A DNA stretch of 64,000 nucleotides from Ga0077530 sp035565975 (GTDB lineage: Bacteria > Pseudomonadota > Alphaproteobacteria > Rhizobiales > Hyphomicrobiaceae): the NCBI GenBank assembly GCA_035565975.1, contig DATMRT010000009.1, forward strand, positions 1-64,000, written 5' to 3'. A program made the translations under genes and the position numbers. This document shows positions 44,622 to 52,862 of this stretch, in pieces (within the stretch, counting starts at the first letter, position 1; every line of letters starts with the position of its first letter). Below the pieces are notes generated by a model. The model saw nothing but the letters and a program-made list of their open reading frames with translations, searched no databases and was not told the origin of the DNA.

Positions 44622-44624
44622 GGA

Positions 44625-45722
44625 TCAGCACTCGGTAAGCAGGACGTCGAGATCGGCGCTCGAGCGGTGCCCGATGTCGTCGGCATGTTCCGCGAGAAAG
44701 GCGCTCGTCGCGCGCCGCCCTTCGGCGCGAAGCATATGCAGGAACTCGCGTTCGGCATTCAGCTTGGAGGAGTAACCGAGCTCGGCCATCATTTCCGTCA
44801 TGATGCGGTGGGTCCTCATCTCCGCCCATCTCGCGCCTTCGCCGCGGCCCGGATCGGCGGCCTGCCGCAGGAGCGCGATCATGCGCAGCTCCTTCATCAG
44901 CGGCGCGTTGAAGGACACTTCATTGAGGCGGTTGAGAATATCGTTCGCCGTGCGCGGCGTGCCGGCGCGCTCGCGCGGGTTGATCTGGACGAGAATGGTG
45001 TCACGCGCGTTGCTCTCGCGAACGAGCGGCGTGATCGTCGGATTGCCGGAATAGCCGCCGTCCCAATAGGGCTCACCGTCGATCTCGATCGCCTGGAACA
45101 TCGTGGGAAGGCAGGCCGAAGCCAGCAGGACTTCCGGTGTCAGTTCTCCATTGCGGAAAATGCGTCCGCGGCCAGTGCGCACGTTCGTCGCCGTGACGAA
45201 GAGCTTGATGGGCGATTGTGAGAGGCGGTCGAAATCGATGCAGTCGTCGAGGATCTGCTTCAGCGGATTCACACCGCGCGGGTTGAGATCGTAGGGCGAG
45301 AAGAGCCGCGCCATCAGATCGAGAGCGATGAATGCGGGTGACGTATCGAGAGTCCAGCGTCCCAACAGGCGATCGAGCAGCGTCCGCTGCAACGGACTGA
45401 ACACCGCGGCGCGCGCGACCTGCTCCCAGTATGTATCGAGCGCCGCGCGGGCGCCGGATGCGCCGCCATGAGTCCAGCCGTCGGCGAGAACAGCAGCATT
45501 CATGGCGCCCGCCGAAGTTCCGGAAATGGCGTCGATACGGAGCCACGGCTCTTCGAGCAGACGATCGAGCACGCCCCAGGTGAACGCGCCGTGCGAACCT
45601 CCGCCTTGCAAAGCGAGATCGATGACGACGGTCGCACGACTCTCGGGAGTGCGGCCAGCGTCGGATCCTGCAGCGGGCGACTTGGACCGAGCGCGCGCCT
45701 GTCGTGACGCTTTGTCGAGCAT
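44625..45722 (-). CDS. patatin-like phospholipase
   Basis: A 365-residue acyl hydrolase. The oxyanion glycine box ALQGGGSHGAFTWG is followed by the nucleophile Ser70 in SGTSAGAMNA, and the dyad Asp221 lies in YWDGGYSGNP. This Ser-Asp dyad releases fatty acids from lipids, or polymer chains from storage granules in some relatives. There is no signal peptide, so it acts in the cytoplasm or is injected. It starts three bases after a membrane-protein gene and is followed by a GntP permease, suggesting one transcript of three genes. Confidence 0.9.
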   Translation of the reverse strand: MLDKASRQARARSKSPAAGSDAGRTPESRATVVIDLALQGGGSHGAFTWGVLDRLLEEPWLRIDAISGTSAGAMNAAVLADGWTHGGASGARAALDTYWEQVARAAVFSPLQRTLLDRLLGRWTLDTSPAFIALDLMARLFSPYDLNPRGVNPLKQILDDCIDFDRLSQSPIKLFVTATNVRTGRGRIFRNGELTPEVLLASACLPTMFQAIEIDGEPYWDGGYSGNPTITPLVRESNARDTILVQINPRERAGTPRTANDILNRLNEVSFNAPLMKELRMIALLRQAADPGRGEGARWAEMRTHRIMTEMMAELGYSSKLNAEREFLHMLRAEGRRATSAFLAEHADDIGHRSSADLDVLLTEC

Positions 45723-45725
45723 GCC

Positions 45726-46355
45726 TTAAGGATTTCTCAGGCCGGCGTGCTTGCCGGTGCGATCGGCGAACGGGTCGGCGGTCCCTGGCTCGGGCGGTAC
45801 CCACGACGCGATGTTGCTGATCTGCCAACGCAGACCGAAGGTTCCGAGAATGACGGTGAGCAGCGCCGGCAGGATGCTTCCGGAGAACTCTGCAGGCGTC
45901 GGGAGGAGAAGCTGAGCGCCTGTGACGATCAGCGCGGCGCCGCCGAAGGCAGAGGCAATGACGATGAAAACGTCGAAGTATCTGAGCGCAATCGTCGCGC
46001 CGAGGATGCCGCCGATGGCGGCGAGGATCGTGACGGAGAAGCCGGCAACCAGTCGATCCATGCCGAGGATAGCCAGTGTCGCGAGGACCAGCACGACGCC
46101 GCCCATAAAGCCCACGAGGGCGCGCCGGTATGGCTCCAGCAAATAGGCGGCCGCCGCTGCGGCGGCGCCGATCGCAATTCCGAGCGTGAACGCGAGCACG
46201 CCCACATCTCCCGTCAGCCATCTGCCGAGCAAGAGGCCGATTTCCAGGCCGAACAGTCCATAGAGGAGGGGCAGCCACGCGTAGAACATCAGGAGGCCAA
46301 ACCCCATGATTCCGATGCCGCAGAGAATGAGAAGGATCGCGAACGAGATCATCAT
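45726..46355 (-). CDS. membrane protein with seven or eight helices (DUF4203-like)
   Basis: A 209-residue protein that is hydrophobic nearly throughout, with only a ~30-residue polar tail. Segments such as FTLGIAIGAAAAAAAYLLEP and FMGGVVLVLATLAILGMD are evident. The repeating helix-Gly pattern resembles the TM198/DUF4203 type, but I give this with modest confidence. It is first in a tight three-gene operon with the patatin and GntP genes. Confidence 0.65.
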   Translation of the reverse strand: MMISFAILLILCGIGIMGFGLLMFYAWLPLLYGLFGLEIGLLLGRWLTGDVGVLAFTLGIAIGAAAAAAAYLLEPYRRALVGFMGGVVLVLATLAILGMDRLVAGFSVTILAAIGGILGATIALRYFDVFIVIASAFGGAALIVTGAQLLLPTPAEFSGSILPALLTVILGTFGLRWQISNIASWVPPEPGTADPFADRTGKHAGLRNP

Positions 46356-46546
46356 GCCTCATCCCCCTTTCGCCTCAAGCCGGCGATGCAGACGATCAAA
46401 AAGCACGTGCTTGCGTGATCACACTAATGGAGCGCATCGGCGCTCCTATCAGGGGTAGCCCGCAAACCGGCTGGGGAAGGCCCTTAGAAAGTAGGAATGG
46501 CTCGGCTGTTCGGCTCACGAAGCTCGGCGGGGAGCGGCGACCTCGC

Positions 46547-47125
46547 TCAAGGTGCAGCGATCAGGTCCTTGAGCTTGCGAAGCTGGAGTGCCTGGTCTTC
46601 TTGAAAATTCAGCGTGTCGCGCTGCCGGCCGGAGCGATCCATGAGATAGACGTGGGCGGAGTGCGCGATCGTGTAGGCGTTGTTGCCTTCGTCGATGCGG
46701 TCGTAGACGGCCTTCCAGGCCGCAGCGACGGACTTGATCTGCGCGGGTGTTCCGGTAAGGGCGATAATCCTTGAGTCGAAGGACGTCAGATAGCTCTCGA
46801 GGACCTCGGGCGTGTCGCGCTCCGGATCAACGGTCACGAAGATAATGATGATGCGATCGGCGTCGGCGCCGAGTTGCTGCAGGAGGTTCGACATTTGCAG
46901 CAGCGTCGTCGGGCAGATGTCTGGGCAGTGCGTAAAGCCGAAGAAGAGCGCGTAAGGGCGCCCTGCGAGCCTCGTGGCGCGAAAGGATGCGCCCGACTGA
47001 TCGGTGAGGGCTTCGAGGTGGTGGACGCGCGCCTCTTCCTGCGCCCTTGCCATCGAGCTTGCGAGCAGCCCGGCCGCAAGCAGGGCAATGGCGATCGTCA
47101 GGAGATGGCGTGTCGCGCGACGCAT
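46547..47125 (-). CDS. SCO1/SenC-family copper-binding protein
   Basis: A 192-residue exported thioredoxin-fold protein that delivers copper to cytochrome oxidase CuA. A signal peptide (LLTIAIALLAAGLLASSMARA) leads to the copper site: Cys67 and Cys71 in THCPDICPTT and a His, probably His155, in TIAHSAHVYLMD. The VTVDPERDTPEVL segment is standard. It starts three bases after an SDR gene, an unusual operon partner. No cytochrome oxidase genes are in the window. Confidence 0.9.
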   Translation of the reverse strand: MRRATRHLLTIAIALLAAGLLASSMARAQEEARVHHLEALTDQSGASFRATRLAGRPYALFFGFTHCPDICPTTLLQMSNLLQQLGADADRIIIIFVTVDPERDTPEVLESYLTSFDSRIIALTGTPAQIKSVAAAWKAVYDRIDEGNNAYTIAHSAHVYLMDRSGRQRDTLNFQEDQALQLRKLKDLIAAP

Positions 47126-47128
47126 CGC

Positions 47129-47869
47129 TCAGTCGAAGCTCATGCCCCCATTGAGATGGACCGTCTGACCGGTCATGTAGGCATTGCCGACCACCATCAG
47201 CGTCGCTTGCGCGACTTCGTCCGGATGGCCGGCCCGGCCAATGGGGATGCGGACAGCTGCATTGGCCTCCGTGGCCGGCATCATCTCTGTTTCGATCAAG
47301 GATGGAGCGACGGCATTGACCGTGATGCCCTCCTTGGCGAGCCGGCTTGCATAGCCGCGCGTCAATCCTTCCATGCCGGCCTTGGAGGCATTGTAGTGCA
47401 GGCCGATGCTGCCGGCGCCTCGCGCTGCGCCCGATGAGATATTGACAATACGGCCCCACTTCCCGGCCCTCATGTGTGGGAGGACGGCCTGCGTGCACAG
47501 GAAGGCTGACTTGAGGTTGACGGCAATGGTCTCGTCGAAGTCCGCCTCGGTGAGATCGTCGATGCCGCGGCGCAGTCCGATGCCGGCATTGTTGATCAAG
47601 ACATCGATCGGCCCGAGCACGCTGCCGATATCCGCCACCATGGCTGCGACGGCGGATGCCTGGGCGACATCCGCCTGTACGACGACCGCGCGGCGGCCGA
47701 GCGCCGTCACTTCCGCCGCGACGCGCTTGGCCTCCTCGATCCGCGAGCGGCAATTGATGGCGACGTCGCTGCCGGCACCCGCCAGGGCGATCGCGATGGC
47801 GCGGCCGATGCCCCGGGATGCTCCCGTCACGAGCGACACGCGGCCAGCAAGGTCCGGTACGAGGCTCAT
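47129..47869 (-). CDS. short-chain dehydrogenase/reductase (FabG-like)
   Basis: A 246-residue NAD(P)-dependent oxidoreductase. The cofactor loop TGASRGIGRAIA, NNAGIG, the Ser in NISSGAARGAG and the catalytic YNASK are all intact. The C-terminal HLNGGMSFD closure is typical of 3-oxoacyl reductase-like enzymes. The substrate is unknown. The gene starts 10 bases after another SDR gene and precedes the SCO gene by three bases, so the three are likely co-transcribed. Confidence 0.9.
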   Translation of the reverse strand: MSLVPDLAGRVSLVTGASRGIGRAIAIALAGAGSDVAINCRSRIEEAKRVAAEVTALGRRAVVVQADVAQASAVAAMVADIGSVLGPIDVLINNAGIGLRRGIDDLTEADFDETIAVNLKSAFLCTQAVLPHMRAGKWGRIVNISSGAARGAGSIGLHYNASKAGMEGLTRGYASRLAKEGITVNAVAPSLIETEMMPATEANAAVRIPIGRAGHPDEVAQATLMVVGNAYMTGQTVHLNGGMSFD

Positions 47870-47879
47870 GACCGTCCGA

Positions 47880-48584
47880 TCACGACAACAGCCAACCACC
47901 GTCCACATCGACGGTCGTGCCGGTCACGAAGTCGTTCTGGATGACGAACAGGATGCCCTGCGCGACCTCGTCGGCCGTGCCGGCGCGTGGGATCAGGTTC
48001 TTGGCCGTCTGCTTGCGGTAGGCCTCTTCGCGCTCCGCGCCCTTCAGCTCTGACATCGGGGTGTCGATCGTGCCTGGCGAGACGACATTCAGCCGGCGCG
48101 GGACGATCTCAGGCGCGACGGCTCTGACCAAGGCCTCGACAGCGCCGCCGACGGAGGCGATCGCGACCTGCCCGGGCTTGGATTTGCGCGCCGGCGATCC
48201 GCTGACCAGTACGATCGTGCCAGTCGGGGTCACGTGCGGCGTGCCGAGTTGCAGGACATTGGCGTAGCCCCAAAGCTTGGCGAACGATGCCTTGTAGCCC
48301 TCCATGTCCATTTCGAGGAATGTGCCGCGGGCGCGCGTACCGCCGGTTGCCGCGCTCACCAGAATGTCGAACGGCGCGTGCTTCTCGAACAGCTTACTCA
48401 AGGCATCGCGGTCGAGCACATCGCACTGCTCGAGCGTGATGCCCTTGGGCACGTCTCCCGCACGGGTTGGATTGCGGCTCACGGCAACGACCTTCGCACC
48501 GAGCGCCGCAAGCTGCTTCGAAGCTGCCAGACCGATGCCCGAGGTGCCTCCGAAAACCAGCGCTTTCTTTCCTGATACGTTCAT
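47880..48584 (-). CDS. SDR-fold protein lacking the YxxxK catalytic pair
   Basis: A 234-residue Rossmann protein beginning VSGKKALVFGGTSGIGLAAS. The usual catalytic strand has VSGSPARKSKPGQVAIASVG, where the expected Tyr and Lys (YxxxK) are replaced. The cofactor glycine motif and the terminal DVDGGWLLS are preserved. Such divergent SDRs may bind a nucleotide and act as regulators or use other residues. The start at 48584 has AGAGGA upstream. It is first of a three-gene operon and divergent from the CMD gene. Confidence 0.85.
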   Translation of the reverse strand: MNVSGKKALVFGGTSGIGLAASKQLAALGAKVVAVSRNPTRAGDVPKGITLEQCDVLDRDALSKLFEKHAPFDILVSAATGGTRARGTFLEMDMEGYKASFAKLWGYANVLQLGTPHVTPTGTIVLVSGSPARKSKPGQVAIASVGGAVEALVRAVAPEIVPRRLNVVSPGTIDTPMSELKGAEREEAYRKQTAKNLIPRAGTADEVAQGILFVIQNDFVTGTTVDVDGGWLLS

Positions 48585-48686
48585 GTCCGTGATATCCTCT
48601 TCGGGTCTGTGCCAAGGTTCGTGCAGGGGTGGGACGAGGAAACATAGCCGGCACATCGAAATGTCGCCAGACAAAGGAGCGAGAGG
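48585..48686. promoter_or_regulatory. divergent promoter region between SDR and CMD genes
   Basis: These 102 bases contain the ribosome sites of both genes (AGAGGA on the minus side, AAAGGAGCGAGAGG on the plus side) and must include two promoters. No clear operator palindrome was seen. Confidence 0.45.
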
Positions 48687-49244
48687 ATGCCGAGACTGCC
48701 ATTTCCGACAGATACGGATGCGTACAGCGAGGAGACGCGCACCGCCGTCCGCCACATTCTCGCGACGCGCAAGAGCATGCCGCCGCCGAGCATGTATCTG
48801 TCGTACGCGGGGCAGGCCGGCGTGCGGCTCTCCGATCTTCTCGACCATCTTCGCAATCACACATCGTTGAAGCCAGCCGAATCCGAGCTTGCCATTTGCG
48901 TGGCGGCCCGCGCGGCCAACGCCGACTACATCTGGAATTCCCACGTCAAGCTCGGCCTCGCCGCCGGCACGCGCGCGGAGGCGATCGACGTGGTTGACAC
49001 GTATGGTCCGCTCGATGGTCTTACGGCCGACGAGGCGCTCATCATCCGCTTCGGGCGCGAGCTGCTGGAGACACCCGCCGTCAGCGACGCGACCTTCAAT
49101 GCCGTACGCGCCCGCTTCGGCGAAAAGGGTCTGGTCGAGCTGATTGCGATCATGAGTGCGTATCTCATGAACGCCACGATCCTGCGCGCGATGGAGCACA
49201 AGGCGGCCCCCGACGCGCGGCATCTGGCCCCGCGCCCGAAATAG
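48687..49244 (+). CDS. carboxymuconolactone decarboxylase-family protein
   Basis: A 185-residue protein of the CMD/AhpD superfamily. It shows the central helix motif ESELAICVAARAANADYIWN, then SHVKLGLAAGTRAEAID. It lacks the CxxC pair of AhpD peroxidase, like the aromatic-catabolic and unassigned CMD groups. A strong ribosome site (AAAGGAGCGAGAGG) precedes the ATG. It is divergent from the SDR operon and convergent with the hydrolase gene, which ends 12 bases away. Function unknown. Confidence 0.85.
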   Translation: MPRLPFPTDTDAYSEETRTAVRHILATRKSMPPPSMYLSYAGQAGVRLSDLLDHLRNHTSLKPAESELAICVAARAANADYIWNSHVKLGLAAGTRAEAIDVVDTYGPLDGLTADEALIIRFGRELLETPAVSDATFNAVRARFGEKGLVELIAIMSAYLMNATILRAMEHKAAPDARHLAPRPK

Positions 49245-49256
49245 GCGCCGGCGCCT
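49243..49256. other. 14-bp perfect palindrome over convergent stop codons
   Basis: AGGCGCCGGCGCCT overlaps the TAG of the CMD gene and touches the stop of the facing hydrolase gene. With no loop it is more a protein-binding or terminator-like site than a simple hairpin; function unknown. Confidence 0.4.
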
Positions 49257-50008
49257 CAAGCCGCCGGCCGGTTGGCGTCGAGGAACATCCGAATGTGGCG
49301 CAGCGCCAGCGGAATCTGCTCCGGCTTCGCTTTCCATGGATAGAGGCTGACTTGGGAGTTCGGCGCCAGTAGCGCTGCCTCCATCGCCACCGCGTAAGGA
49401 TGCGCCGGTATGTCGTCCGGCAGGATCAGCACAGGCGTCCGGCAGGCGCGGACGAAATCGCGCGTGACCGTGAAGACGAAGTCCGCATCCGTGCGATACA
49501 TCCGCGTCAGGAATGCGTCCACAGTCGCCATGCTGATCTCGGGCCTCCGGGCGATCAGTGCCGGGCCCCAGCCCTTCATGTTGTTCTCGTAGAAGAGATC
49601 CCGCGCTTCCGGGCGCGAGCCGCTCGGCTGCGCGAGAACGCCTGCGACGACGCGGTTCGGCGCACGCTTCAGCAGGTTCCAGATGAAGGGGCCGCCGATG
49701 CAGAAGCCAAACACCATGAACTTGTCGATGCCCAGATGATCCATCAGTCCGAGATGATCGTCCGTATGGGCATCCCAGGGACGCTCTATCTCGAGCGGGC
49801 CGGTGGATTGACCATTGGTCGCGTTCCGCAGATCCATCGCGATGCAGCGGTAGTGGTTCTTGAATTCCTCCATCGGATTGAAGGGCGAGTTCTCCCGCAA
49901 GTTCGCGATGCACGAGTTCAGTCCGCCGCCCGCGATGATCAGGAGGGGGAAGCCGGAGCCCGCTTCTTCGTAGTGAATGCGGACGGGACCCTTCTCGAAA
50001 AACGGCAT
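49256..50008 (-). CDS. alpha/beta hydrolase with a Cys nucleophile elbow
   Basis: A 250-residue alpha/beta-hydrolase-fold protein. The elbow reads FGFCIGGPFI, placing Cys103 where most enzymes have Ser; dienelactone hydrolase is a known precedent. The oxyanion segment is IIAGGGLNSC, an acid probably lies in LILPDDIPAHP, and the terminal His in LALRHIRMFL. It follows the ABC ATPase gene by 46 bases on the same strand and may share the importer's transcript. The substrate is unknown. Confidence 0.85.
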   Translation of the reverse strand: MPFFEKGPVRIHYEEAGSGFPLLIIAGGGLNSCIANLRENSPFNPMEEFKNHYRCIAMDLRNATNGQSTGPLEIERPWDAHTDDHLGLMDHLGIDKFMVFGFCIGGPFIWNLLKRAPNRVVAGVLAQPSGSRPEARDLFYENNMKGWGPALIARRPEISMATVDAFLTRMYRTDADFVFTVTRDFVRACRTPVLILPDDIPAHPYAVAMEAALLAPNSQVSLYPWKAKPEQIPLALRHIRMFLDANRPAA

Positions 50009-50054
50009 GGCGATCCTCCGGCGATTTTTCTGACGCGTGCTCTCGCAGCATACA

Positions 50055-51110
50055 TCAGATGCGCCGGCCGTCCTCGCCGAAGAGGTGCAGGTCATGAGGT
50101 TCGAGACGGAAGGCTATGCGCTCGCCCTTCGACGGCGTGGCGGCCGCACCGAAATAGCGCGCAGCCACGACCGTGCCGTCGGATAGAGCGGCGTGTAAAA
50201 GGCGCGATTCCCCGAGATCCTCGATATGAAGGACGCGGGCCTGCACGGTTCCAGGCTCACCCTGGCTTGCCTGCGTGAGGGCTTCCGGACGGATACCGAT
50301 ATCCGCAGGTCCGGAATAGTGTGTGTTGACGGCTATGCGCTCGCCCGTGGCAAGAAGCGCATCTCCGCCGGACACTTTCGCCGGCAGGATGTTCATCGCC
50401 GGCGATCCCAGGAACTCGGCCACGAAGCGCGACGCTGGCTGTCGGTAGAGTTCGGTGGGCGCCCCGACCTGCTCGATGCGCCCTTTGTCCAGGAGGGCGA
50501 TCCGGTCGGCCAAGGTCATTGCCTCCTGCTGGTCGTGCGTCACGTAGATCATGGTCGACGACAGCTCGTCGTGCAGGCGCGCGATCTCGAGCCGCGTCTG
50601 GGCGCGGAGCGCGGCATCGAGATTGGAGAGCGGCTCATCGAACAGGAAGACACGCGGTTCGCGAACGATGGCGCGCGCGATGGCAACGCGCTGGCGTTGA
50701 CCACCGGAGAGCTCCCGCGGCTTGCGATCCAGCAGATCGCTGATCTGTAGTTTTTCCGCTACGCGCCGCACGCGCTGGTCGACGCTTTCCGTGCATGCAT
50801 CCGGCAGCTTCAGGCCGAAGGAAATGTTCCGGTAGGCATCCATATGCGGATAAAGAGCGTAGCTCTGAAAGACCATGGAGACGCCGCGCTTCGCCGGCGG
50901 CAGCGCGGTGACGTCGTCATCGCCGATGTAGATTGTGCCGGAAGTCGCCTGCTCGAGACCGGCGATGAGCCGCAGTAATGTCGATTTCCCGCAGCCGGAA
51001 GGTCCGACGAAGACCACGAACTCGCCGTCGGCTATGTCGAGGGTGACGTCGCGGATCACCTCGGTCGTGCCGAACTGTTTGACGAGATTCTGCAGTCGCA
51101 CGCGCGCCAC
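50055..51110 (-). CDS. ABC transporter ATPase, MalK/UgpC type
   Basis: A 351-residue ATPase energising a carbohydrate-type importer. Walker A is GPSGCGKSTLLRLIAG, the signature LSGGQRQRVAIARAIV, and Walker B VFLFDEPLSNLDAALR with the switch His in YVTHDQQEAMTLADR. The C-terminal ~110 residues form the TOBE/MalK regulatory extension. It is the last of four importer genes, four bases after the second permease gene. Confidence 0.95.
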   Translation of the reverse strand: MARVRLQNLVKQFGTTEVIRDVTLDIADGEFVVFVGPSGCGKSTLLRLIAGLEQATSGTIYIGDDDVTALPPAKRGVSMVFQSYALYPHMDAYRNISFGLKLPDACTESVDQRVRRVAEKLQISDLLDRKPRELSGGQRQRVAIARAIVREPRVFLFDEPLSNLDAALRAQTRLEIARLHDELSSTMIYVTHDQQEAMTLADRIALLDKGRIEQVGAPTELYRQPASRFVAEFLGSPAMNILPAKVSGGDALLATGERIAVNTHYSGPADIGIRPEALTQASQGEPGTVQARVLHIEDLGESRLLHAALSDGTVVAARYFGAAATPSKGERIAFRLEPHDLHLFGEDGRRI

Positions 51111-51114
51111 CGGC

Positions 51115-51942
51115 CTATCCTTTCACTGCGCCTGCTGTCAGGCCGGCCACCATGCGCCGCTGAAACACCAGCACGAGTGCAATCAGCGGCAAGGTCACAA
51201 CGACCGAGGCGGCCATGATGCTGCCCCACGGAAGCTCGTGCTCGCTTGCACCGGTAATCAAGGCGATGGCGACCGGCACGGTACGCTGCTCGTTCACCAG
51301 CGTGAAGGTGAGCGCAAACAGGAACTCGTTCCAAGCCGCGATGAAGGCGAGCAGACCTGTTGCAGCCATCGCTGGCGCCATGAGCGGCAGGAAGACGCGA
51401 AAGAGAATGACAAGGGGGCTGATGCCGTCCATCAGCGCCGCCTCTTCGAGCTCCACCGGAAGATCGCGCATGAATGTCGTGAGCACCCACACGGTGAACG
51501 GCAGCGTGAAGATCATGTACGAGAGCACGAGTGACGCGAGGTTATTGTAGAGGCCGAGCACCCTGATCAGCTCGAAGAGACCGGAAAGGACGGCGATCTG
51601 CGGGAACATCGATATTCCGAGGATCGCATATAGAAGCAGCCCGCGTCCCGCAAAGCGCACGCGGGCCAACGCGAAGGCGGCCGTCAAGGCGAGCGCGAGC
51701 GACAAAAGGACGACGCTCGTTGCGACGACGATGGAGTTCAGGATGTTGCGCCCGAAGTTCTGCTCGGTCCAGAGGCGGGCATAGCTCGTCAGGTCGAACT
51801 CGCGAGGCCAATAGCTGACTTGGAACAGCTCCGACCCAGATTTGAGGGAGGTGATGACGGCATAATACAACGGAAACAGCAGAAAGACCGCGAGCACGAG
51901 GCACGCAAGGAACAAGCCTGCATTCTTGAGCAAGCCTCTCAT
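51115..51942 (-). CDS. carbohydrate ABC transporter permease (MalG-type)
   Basis: A 275-residue inner-membrane subunit with six helices. The opening FLACLVLAVFLLFPLYYAVI and the EAA loop (ELEEAALMDGISPLVILFRV) that docks the ATPase are clear. The LPWGSIMAASVVVTLPLIAL segment near the end is typical of the MalG/UgpE type. The start codon overlaps the first permease stop by four bases (51939-51942). Confidence 0.93.
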   Translation of the reverse strand: MRGLLKNAGLFLACLVLAVFLLFPLYYAVITSLKSGSELFQVSYWPREFDLTSYARLWTEQNFGRNILNSIVVATSVVLLSLALALTAAFALARVRFAGRGLLLYAILGISMFPQIAVLSGLFELIRVLGLYNNLASLVLSYMIFTLPFTVWVLTTFMRDLPVELEEAALMDGISPLVILFRVFLPLMAPAMAATGLLAFIAAWNEFLFALTFTLVNEQRTVPVAIALITGASEHELPWGSIMAASVVVTLPLIALVLVFQRRMVAGLTAGAVKG

Positions 51943-52862
51943 CGCTGCCGCCCGCCGAGATCGAGGCGCGTGGCCATCACATAGAGCGCGGTCAACAGCG
52001 CGATGATGAAGAAGACGAGTGTCGAAGCCGCCGAGCCATACCCCACGTCCTGGAACCCGATCAGCTCCTGCTGCGCAAAGACGGACAGTGTGATCGTGGC
52101 ATCCGTCGCGCCGGTCATGACATAGACGAGGTCGAACATCCGCATCGCATCGAGCAGCCGGAAGATGATCGCCACGGCGAGCGCAGGAGCGATCAGCGGC
52201 AGCGTCACGCGAAAGAATACCCGTACCGGGTGAATGCCGTCGACCTCTGCGGCCTCGTAGCAATCCTTGGGCACCATCTGCAGGGCGGCAAGGACGAGCA
52301 GCGCCACGAAAGGCGTCGTCTTCCATACATCGACGAGGATGACCGAGAGAAGTGAAAGCGATGGATCCGCGAGCCAGGCCACAGGTTCCGCGATGAGGCC
52401 AGTCCTCATGAGGGCATCGTTGATCACGCCGAACTGGTCGTTGAGCATCCAACCCCACATCTTGGCGGAGACGACAGTCGGGATGGCCCACGGAACGAGC
52501 ATGGCGGCGCGCATGAGACCGCGGCCGGGAAAGTGCGCATTGAGCAGCAAGGCGATCAGCACGCCAAGAACGGTCTCCAGCGTGACGGAGATCACCGCGA
52601 ACACCAGCGTGTTGCGGAGCGCTGCAAACCACTGCGGATCGCTGAGCACGCCGTACCAGCGGCCATTGTCGTAGGTCAGATAGTTCGACAGGCCGACGAG
52701 GCTGTAGTGCTCCATGTCCACGAGCGTCGCATTGGTCAGGCTGAAGTAGAGCGTACGTCCGAGCGGCCACACGGCAACCAGCAGCAGGACGATGAGCATG
52801 GGTGTCAGGAATAGCCATGCCGTACGCGCCCGTTCGGAGGAGAGTGAGGGCCCCCTCATCAC
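51939..52862 (-). CDS. carbohydrate ABC transporter permease (MalF/UgpA-type)
   Basis: A 307-residue inner-membrane subunit with six helices. FLTPMLIVLLLVAVWPLGRT opens it, and the EAA loop appears as CYEAAEVDGIHPVRVFFRVT with the G and acid-helix pattern kept. It overlaps both the binding-protein stop (52859-52862) and the next permease, so all are translationally coupled. Together with the other three genes it forms a complete importer. Confidence 0.93.
   Translation of the reverse strand: MMRGPSLSSERARTAWLFLTPMLIVLLLVAVWPLGRTLYFSLTNATLVDMEHYSLVGLSNYLTYDNGRWYGVLSDPQWFAALRNTLVFAVISVTLETVLGVLIALLLNAHFPGRGLMRAAMLVPWAIPTVVSAKMWGWMLNDQFGVINDALMRTGLIAEPVAWLADPSLSLLSVILVDVWKTTPFVALLVLAALQMVPKDCYEAAEVDGIHPVRVFFRVTLPLIAPALAVAIIFRLLDAMRMFDLVYVMTGATDATITLSVFAQQELIGFQDVGYGSAASTLVFFIIALLTALYVMATRLDLGGRQR

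Noticed and set aside
43075..44829. 584-codon minus-strand frame
   Set aside because: A shifted frame across the GntP and patatin genes with no domain; those two have clear motifs.
47880..50051. Single 723-codon frame reading from the SDR through the hydrolase region
   Set aside because: Only the part from 48584 is the SDR; the rest is antisense or out of frame with the CMD and hydrolase genes.
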